Below are positions 57,954 through 64,000 of a stretch of 64,000 nt of DNA, piece by piece. The notes beneath the pieces are model-generated. The model saw only the letters and a program-made list of their open reading frames with translations. It was not told where the DNA came from and ran no database searches. This DNA comes from Narthecium ossifragum (Eukaryota; Streptophyta; Magnoliopsida; Dioscoreales; Nartheciaceae). Position 1 is the first letter of the stretch. Each line of letters starts with the position of its first letter. The DNA is taken from contig OY986971.1 in the NCBI GenBank assembly GCA_963920575.1, positions 22,620,492 through 22,684,491 of the forward strand. The letters are read 5' to 3'. The translations under genes and the position numbers were made by a program.

Positions 57954-59315
57954 TGTCACATCCCGACCCAGAAAACCCATCCAGGACGAGGCGTGAGGGT
58001 TCCTATCACTATTCACATCCAACTGGCGCCATACATTTGCGAAAAACAGAGATAAACTTAAACAATTTAACATCCAGAGATAAAGCTGTAATTCAATTTA
58101 TAAAAACATCAAGTTGTATTGTTTAAACATCTGATACAAATTCTTATCAAAACTCTTCCAAAGGAAGGATATTATACATATAAATAAAAAATCCTCGAAA
58201 GATTTTCATAATATACAAGATCTACCAAAAGTACAACAACTCTCCAACAACAACCTCAAGCGCCTTTGGAAGTCGTCGCGCCGCCAAAAACTGATCCTGC
58301 AGGCTCTACTAAGGAAGAACTGGCGCCTGCGCCTGCAAACGCAGCCCGGATAGGAGTGAGCGATAAGCTCAGTAGGGTTCTACTCTACGACACACAAAAG
58401 GGAGGAAAACAACAACTATGACGTTTCTCCGCTCAAGTCTAAGGAATGCCACAAGGTCCCACAACCCCTATAGATGTCCTAAGGGCTCCTGCCATGAAAC
58501 CTCTCTCCTGAACAAGTTATCAGGAGGCTACGGAACAGTAACATGCAGGATCACCCTTACCCAAGCAGGATTCCCATGCCTTGGGGACCCACATTGGGAA
58601 CACATCGACATCCATCTTTAACACTTGACATTGGGAAGACAACACGACCTCTAAACCTCGAAGCAAGTATGATCAAAGTCAACTACATCATATCCTCGAT
58701 AACACGAGATTCCAATTATACAATCACGCCCTAATCCTTACTACCCAGCCACGGTCCTAAGGCTAGATCCGAGCTACCCGAGAGCCTCGGATCGGCGATC
58801 AACCCATCGCCCGCCTAACCTGATATGCCTCTAATGCATACAGTGCATGAACCTATGCAAACATCTAACCTAGATGTCTTTATATGCCACAACATCAAAC
58901 ATAGGTTCAACAATTATACAATAGCCCTCGGCACTCACCGGCAACGGGCTAAGGTTCCACAATACCACGTTAACTAGCACTCATAGTTAGCTAACGGCTA
59001 GGAAAACAATAAGCATTTAGAGTCACCATCCAACCAAGCATTTAAATGCGAGTCAAACCACAATTTCGTCCAAAATGGATAAAAGCACGATCGAATGCAC
59101 CCTTAAGGTTCTAATCAATCACATACATCAATTCAAGGCCGTGTGTGCGTTATGCGGGTGTGAAACCGACCACCGGGCGTAATTTACCGAATTTCCCTTG
59201 GGGTCACAAAAGCAATACGATCAACCTGATCGCACCCGACACGAAACTAAACCAACAGAATAAAATGGCCCTCGACCCACGTGGTCGAGCCATGTCAGAG
59301 GGACGAGCCCTCACA
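57954..59315 (-). mobile_element. Solo LTR inserted in the reverse transcriptase
   Basis: 1362 bp, TGTCACATCCCGACCC...CCCTCACA. Flanks CGAAC (57949-57953) and TGAAC (59316-59320) differ by one C/T, a decayed 5-bp duplication. Deleting it joins FGLTN to APAAFMDMM, the correct reverse transcriptase order. It is in reverse orientation relative to the host LTR (53186-55856), about half its length, and related to it. No internal coding remains, so it is an LTR-LTR recombinant. Confidence 0.85.
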
Positions 59316-59320
59316 TGAAC

Positions 59321-59762
59321 GCACCAGCAGCTTTCATGGATATGATGTAGAGGATCTTTAGGTCGTACCCTGATCAGTTTGTAGTAGCATTCGTCGACAG
59401 TATTATATCTACTCGCGCGTTGGGGAGGAGCATGAGCGACATTTAAGGATCAGATCGTAGCTGTCAGTGGAGCGTCAGCATTATTTGGCATTCGATGGGA
59501 AGTTTTCTCCTTTAGGGGCAAGATTTTAAGGACATATTCTGTCAGTGGTAGGCGGAATAGTTGATCCAGTTGAGATCAAGACAGATATGCGACGGCAGAG
59601 GTTGAAAATAGTATTCGAGATTCAGTAGAGACTTCTCTAGGATCGCAGGACCGTTGATTGGAGTGACTAGGAGGTCGGATCTCCTTGTCTCAAAAGCATG
59701 ACCTCAGTGCCTTTAAGGGTGATAGCCATCAACAGTTGTTAGAGCATTCCCAACAGCTTCCT
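59321..59762 (+). pseudogene. Continuation of the broken reverse transcriptase
   Basis: APAAFMDMM, stop, RIFRSYPDQFVVAFVDSII (active site DD changed to DS), then scattered pieces such as FSRDFSRIAGPLIGVTRRSD, the thumb/connection region. Many stops. Ends in the assembly gap. Confidence 0.75.
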
Positions 59763-59962
59763 NNNNNNNNNNNNNNNNNNNNNNNNNNNNNNNNNNNNNN
59801 NNNNNNNNNNNNNNNNNNNNNNNNNNNNNNNNNNNNNNNNNNNNNNNNNNNNNNNNNNNNNNNNNNNNNNNNNNNNNNNNNNNNNNNNNNNNNNNNNNNN
59901 NNNNNNNNNNNNNNNNNNNNNNNNNNNNNNNNNNNNNNNNNNNNNNNNNNNNNNNNNNNNNN
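59763..59962. other. Assembly gap, 200 N
   Basis: 200 undetermined bases, probably a gap of unknown true length. Sequence on both sides is unrelated, so the gypsy element's 3' half may be missing from the assembly. Confidence 0.99.
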
Positions 59963-60604
59963 TTTTGTATGAGGAAGTAACTGACAAACTTCTCTGTAAC
60001 TTTTTGGGATTCTTCTCAAGCATTCATTGTTCTCAAGCATGTTGGCATTCTTCTCAAGCATTCATTGTCCAAAAATTCAGCTATTACTACATGTTGAAGC
60101 AAATTACAACCAGTTGGGAAGTTATAATAGCTTATTAAGTCTCATGTCCATAAAATTCGTTATTTATTCAGAAAGGGTTTATATTGTTAATTACACTCAG
60201 TTTGAACAGTTGATATGTAGGGGCAACAAAGTTTTACATCATCATCAAGCATCAGATGTACTTACTTCATGTAGCAGCCAAGACATCTTGAACTGCAATC
60301 TGAGGAATGATTAATTGGCTATAATATAAGGGTCTTCACCTTTAATTTACAAACTTTTGTTGAATCTTTAAATTGCAAGCTTGGCTTTACCAAATTTCCA
60401 ATTCTTGAGCTTATGTCATGTTTCTAGCATGCTCAACCAATAATTTGTACAAATAATCCAGGATGTTGTTTTTAGTTATCGGATTTTTTCTTACCTCATG
60501 TTTTCTCATATTGTTTTTTCCTTTTTTGTCTTCGCAAGAGTAGACTGAGAAGCGAACTATAATCGTAAGTGGTCAATTTTAACAAAACATAAACAAATTT
60601 AAAT
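59963..60604. other. AT-rich DNA, probably inside a Helitron
   Basis: A local repeat of ATTCTTCTCAAGCATTCATTGT occurs at about 60009-60030 and 60047-60068. No gene seen. Confidence 0.45.
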
Positions 60605-60631
60605 CGTGCCAGGGGCACGGGCATCCACTAG
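60605..60631 (+). mobile_element. Helitron 3' terminus
   Basis: Six-bp stem CGTGCC-AGG-GGCACG (60605-60619), then GGCATCCA and terminal CTAG (60628-60631) followed by T. A short GC hairpin about ten bases before CTRR, with insertion before T, is the defining Helitron end. The 5' end was not located; it may lie beyond the gap. Confidence 0.75.
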
Positions 60632-61656
60632 TATCTATTATATAAGGAATGACGTTTTTTGAAATGTCCCCCTATAAAACATAAAGAGTGGTCAGGATTT
60701 GCCTACAAACACATCCAACGGTCCAGATTAGATGATCAACTTTGAGATCCGTACCCAAAGTTTATCTCCGCCAAAATCTCCCCCCAACTTTTCACAGCTC
60801 TCAAAACATTCACCAGCGTTTGAAAAAAAAGAAGAGAATGTAGAGAGAGGGAGAGGAGACGGCAGCCATCCCATCCCCCTCTACTCTTCTCTCCCCTCTA
60901 CTCTTCTCTCATCTCCCACCCCACTCTCACCCTCTCTTCCCACGCCATCGACCTCGCCCCGAGCTCCCCACGCCGTCGGCCACGGCCATCTCCCATCCCC
61001 CTCTCTCACTTTCTCTTCCCTTCCGATAGGAGGCGGCACTCGCGACCGAGGAGAGGGAGAGGAGAGACCGGCAGCAACCCGCGATCGGAGGAAATAGAAG
61101 AGGAGGCGGCGACCTGGGGAGATCGCGACCGGAGGGAGAGCTCACGACCGATCGGTGACGAGCTTGGGACGACTGACGGCCGGGGGAGAGAAGGGAGAAG
61201 GCGAGCTTGATCTAGAAAGGCAGGGATCCTACCCCAATCTTCTTCCTCTCTTCGTTGCTTTGGATTGGAACTATGGCTGCTGTTGGTTTTGATCAGAGTT
61301 CGTTGTTCTCTCTTGGATTTTTGGATCTCTCCTCCTTCGTTGCTTTCCTTTGGATTTTCGAATTTCTTCTCCTTCGTTGCTGCGAGATTTCTCCCTCTTT
61401 CTGCTGTAGCCGAGCTCTTTGGATGCCGATGGTTTTCCCCCTGTATCCCTTGGGTTTGATTGGATCCCCTGTTTCCTTGGGTTTTCGACCGGATCCCTCT
61501 GTTTTGTCCATTTGCAAGATTCTTTAAATCCCAATTGATTTTGGTGGATGTTTGCACTTCTACATTTGAGCAACCTCCAGATTTGAGGTGGAGTTAGAAG
61601 CACTTTAGAAGAAGAGCAACCTCCAGATTTTAATATTTTCCTCTTATGTTTGCTAG

Positions 61657-61930
61657 CACCGAATGGCTCAGAATTGATTCGAGACGAACAGCTGTGGGTC
61701 TGGATTTGGACCTTGAAGCTCTTAACTGGTGTCTGGACAACAATATATCGAAGATTGGCTCTGATGGGTATTCTAGAATTTTTCTTTTTCACGGCAATGT
61801 TTTGCAGCCTCGAGAAGCTTGCTTTATTAAACAAAAATTTCAAGATTTTGCAAAGAGTGGTCAAGATGTTTGTTCAGAAACTGATAATCAGAATGAAGAA
61901 TCTGAATCTAAGAGATCTAACAGTTCATAG
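61657..61930 (+). pseudogene. SAM-dependent methyltransferase exon fragment
   Basis: After acceptor TTATGTTTGCTAG the frame reads STEWLRIDSRRTAVGLDLDL, EALNWCLDNNISKIGSDGYS and RIFLFHGNVLQP, then a hydrophilic stretch to TAG at 61930. VGLDLDLEAL is the acidic post-I part of a class I methyltransferase, of the type found in a conserved plant methyltransferase-superfamily protein. The preceding glycine-rich SAM loop and the downstream catalytic part are not found nearby, so it is incomplete. Confidence 0.6.
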
Positions 61931-62701
61931 TGCATCTAATGTTGTTGTAGATCTGTTTATTTTGCTGAAATTATTGGTTTCTGAATATTTTCTTCCTTTT
62001 CTTCTATTTTCCTCGAGAAGCTTCCTTTTCTTCTATTTTCTTCACATTAGTTTCATATACTGCCTAATATTTCTTGCTATTAGGTCATATCAGACGACTC
62101 ACTTGCTCCTCAGGCATTTAAATTACAATGTGATTATGTAAATAAAGTCAAATGGAAGAATAGCATGCTTTGTATTTACATAAGATAAAATTGAAAGAAC
62201 ATGGGTACTGTTACACTACCTACTTTTTATTAGGTAATAAAGAAGTTTTACATGGTCTGAATACGAAAAGGCTGTGTTTTTTTTTATAACTATAAGCATC
62301 TCCTTCAGATTTGAGTTTACCTTCTGTCATCTTTCTTCTCTTCTAAATGGTTTTAAGTTTTAAATTCTTGGAGTTGAATTGGAAACTATTGACTGTCGAA
62401 CACCTCTGCATCTATTGCTTTTCACTTATTTCAGTTTTGAATGTCCAGAACTAAGTTTTCTACTCCGAAAAGCTATGATGGTGTCCAAACATCCATATTG
62501 ACCAATTAATGAGCAAATGGTTGTTCGTAAGTTGTCAATGGTTGTTTGTTCGACTCCGTTTTTTGGATGTCACACTCTAACGAGTTTTGTATGTTTGACA
62601 GACACATGTGAAGTTTTAGAGTTTAAAATCACGCATGTAGAAAGCTTTTCATTACTATTATGGAAATACTGTGTGTGATTAAGTTAGCTATCTATCTTTA
62701 G

Positions 62702-63256
62702 ATGTGGTAAGCCGGAAGATCTTGAATGTCGAAACTGCGTCGCTAGGCCGGTTATCCATCATTGATGTTGGGAAGAAGCCGTTTTTCCATGCAAACATGT
62801 ATCTCCACCTTGAAGTACAGCAGGTGAGCCCGCAGATTACACTTGAACAAAAAAAAAGAGCACAAATGTAGATTCATAGCAATAATCAGGATTAATGCAT
62901 TCATACAAATGGAAGGTACACATATTTTAAACTAAATCCAAAGTAATGTTTTCAAATGAAGGTACAAAATGAGAGCTCCATTTGCATACAAAGAAGAGCA
63001 GCTCTGTTTTCAGCAGATTCAAAGACAGAAGCACTATCAATTCTTGGAGATTCTGGAGATGAAAAGTTCCCCATCTACATGACGGGTAATTCACGCCCGG
63101 CTCAAATAAAGTCTCTTTTCTGTCTCGCCCCTGCAATTTTCACTTAATCAGCTGATACAAACTGTTTTTGCTTGGAATATTCAGGTCCAACACTATACAC
63201 TCTGTGCACTGCGTTTATCGACCTTGATGAGATAGGAGCTCTCGCACAATCCAGAG
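62702..63256 (+). CDS. Three spliced exons of an unrecognised protein, partial
   Basis: Exons 62702-62823, 62962-63085 and 63185-63256, all with GT-AG borders and a compatible phase. Together they read VVSRKILNVETASLGRLSII, DVGKKPFFHANMYLHLEVQQ, VQNESSICIQRRAALFSADS, KTEALSILGDSGDEKFPIYM, then TGPTLYTLCTAFIDLDEIGA and LAQSRG. No stop in the joined frame. A fourth exon may begin at 63949 after TTTGTTGCAG (GLLIPSCS, then TAA). I do not recognise the family; a weak likeness to the C-terminal part of peptidase-C45-like acyltransferases is only an impression. The start exon is missing or lies upstream. Confidence 0.5.
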
Positions 63257-63948
63257 GTACTCTTCTCTTCTCTTCTCTTCTCTCTTGCTTTGATGCTTGC
63301 TAGCCTAGGAACAAAAGTTCATAGGAATCTAGAGTGCCCTTAAATTCGCTCCTAATTACCTTTCTCATGTGATCTGTTCAATGATGGATATAGGTTGGTG
63401 TGAATAGAGATTTGCCTTTTAGAGGTAGATTCTCTTGGTACTGTTAGATTTGTGTTATGGTTTAGGTGCATGTTATCTATATGGTTTTCTCATGTGGTGA
63501 ATTAAATTGGTTTCTTGCTCTCAATATTAAAACTTGAGATGACAGATTAAGGGCATTTTTCTTTTATAAAGGTTTGTTCATCTTTTATTTATTCCAGATA
63601 CATTATAGATGGCTGGTCTTCCTTGAGCATTTCTCTTCATGTAGGGGCTATCATTTCATATAAAAAAGGGAAATGTTGGTAATTAGTGTAAATAATTAGG
63701 TTTCCTCCCTTTAGGACTTGATTATTCATATGTGGAAAGGAAAAATTCTCATGCTTGGAGAATTTGATTAGATTGTGAGTAGAGAGTCTCATGAAACTGT
63801 GTAGCAATATTAGTATTGGGTTACTGTTGCATTATGGCCTTCTTTCTTCTATTTTTAATGGCAAGGTGGTTCCCATTCTTTGTTGGGCTACATATGTTTT
63901 CATGTGTACACAAGCTGAATGTGTATCAAAGAGGTTTCTTTGTTGCAG
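63257..63948 (+). other. Predicted intron
   Basis: Between donor CCAGAG/GTACTC and acceptor TTTGTTGCAG/GA. T-rich, no open frame. It contains a TCTTC repeat at 63260-63285. Confidence 0.4.
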
Positions 63949-64000
63949 GACTTTTGATTCCATCTTGCAGTTAACAGGAAACTTGACTCAGTGGAGGCTG

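Larger units (their letters stand above)
60634..64000 (+). mobile_element. Possible second Helitron carrying gene fragments
   Basis: Two bases after the first Helitron end, an A is followed by TCTATTATATAAGG, which fits a Helitron 5' end (A/TC). The following DNA contains a CT-rich leader-like stretch, a methyltransferase piece and spliced exons, all on the plus strand, as seen in gene-capturing Helitrons. No 3' terminus occurs before the window ends, so this is a hypothesis. The alternative is an ordinary host locus downstream of a Helitron. Confidence 0.35.

Noticed and set aside
60732..61250. Open frames in the CT/GA-rich stretch upstream of the methyltransferase fragment
   Set aside because: Ser/Pro or Arg/Glu runs from simple composition. 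More likely a leader or promoter.

Overview
This is a plant nuclear window. It contains intron-bearing genes, plant-only families (EXORDIUM-like, VQ motif, ACC oxidase and plant mobile domain) and several nested LTR retrotransposons. The very GC-rich single-exon coding regions next to AT-rich intergenic DNA suggest a monocot, but the species cannot be fixed from the sequence. No prokaryotic system, CRISPR array, rRNA or tRNA gene was seen.

Layout. (1) 1-25519: a minus-strand Athila-type Ty3/gypsy element. Its tRNA primer site and 5' LTR are at the right (24031-25519); its other LTR lies beyond the left edge. It is split by an 18.2-kb plus-strand Tat/Ogre-type element (2378-20621) with two long LTRs, a 5-bp target duplication (GCCCT), an extra ORF before gag, and two RNase H domains. 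Between integrase and the 3' LTR the Tat element carries a spliced antisense gene: a plant mobile domain exon plus a coiled-coil exon. (2) 25520-34828: the low-copy island. Two EXORDIUM-like genes are arranged head to head (26758-27705 minus, 32845-33801 plus). Between them lie a Pack-MULE (28671-30377, exact 9-bp duplication) holding fragments of an ACC oxidase and a CDC123 gene, and two inverted copies of a double-hairpin cassette. (3) 34829-48263: a degenerate Ty1/copia element whose 3' LTR is split by a chromovirus with a chromodomain integrase (40486-47799). (4) 48264-52957: a small VQ-motif gene, a 1-kb minisatellite that inverts on itself, and the end of another Tat-like LTR with its primer site. 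(5) 53186-59762: a degenerate gypsy element with a 2.7-kb LTR. Its reverse transcriptase is broken by a solo LTR of a related family in the opposite orientation. A 200-N assembly gap follows. (6) 59963-64000: a Helitron 3' terminus next to a possible second Helitron start, then a methyltransferase fragment and three spliced exons of an unrecognised protein.

How it works together. The only genes likely to serve the host are the EXORDIUM-like pair and perhaps the VQ gene. Every retrotransposon polyprotein has stops or frameshifts, so any movement would need proteins from other copies. The nesting order can be read directly: Tat inside Athila, chromovirus inside copia, and solo LTR inside the 53-kb gypsy element.
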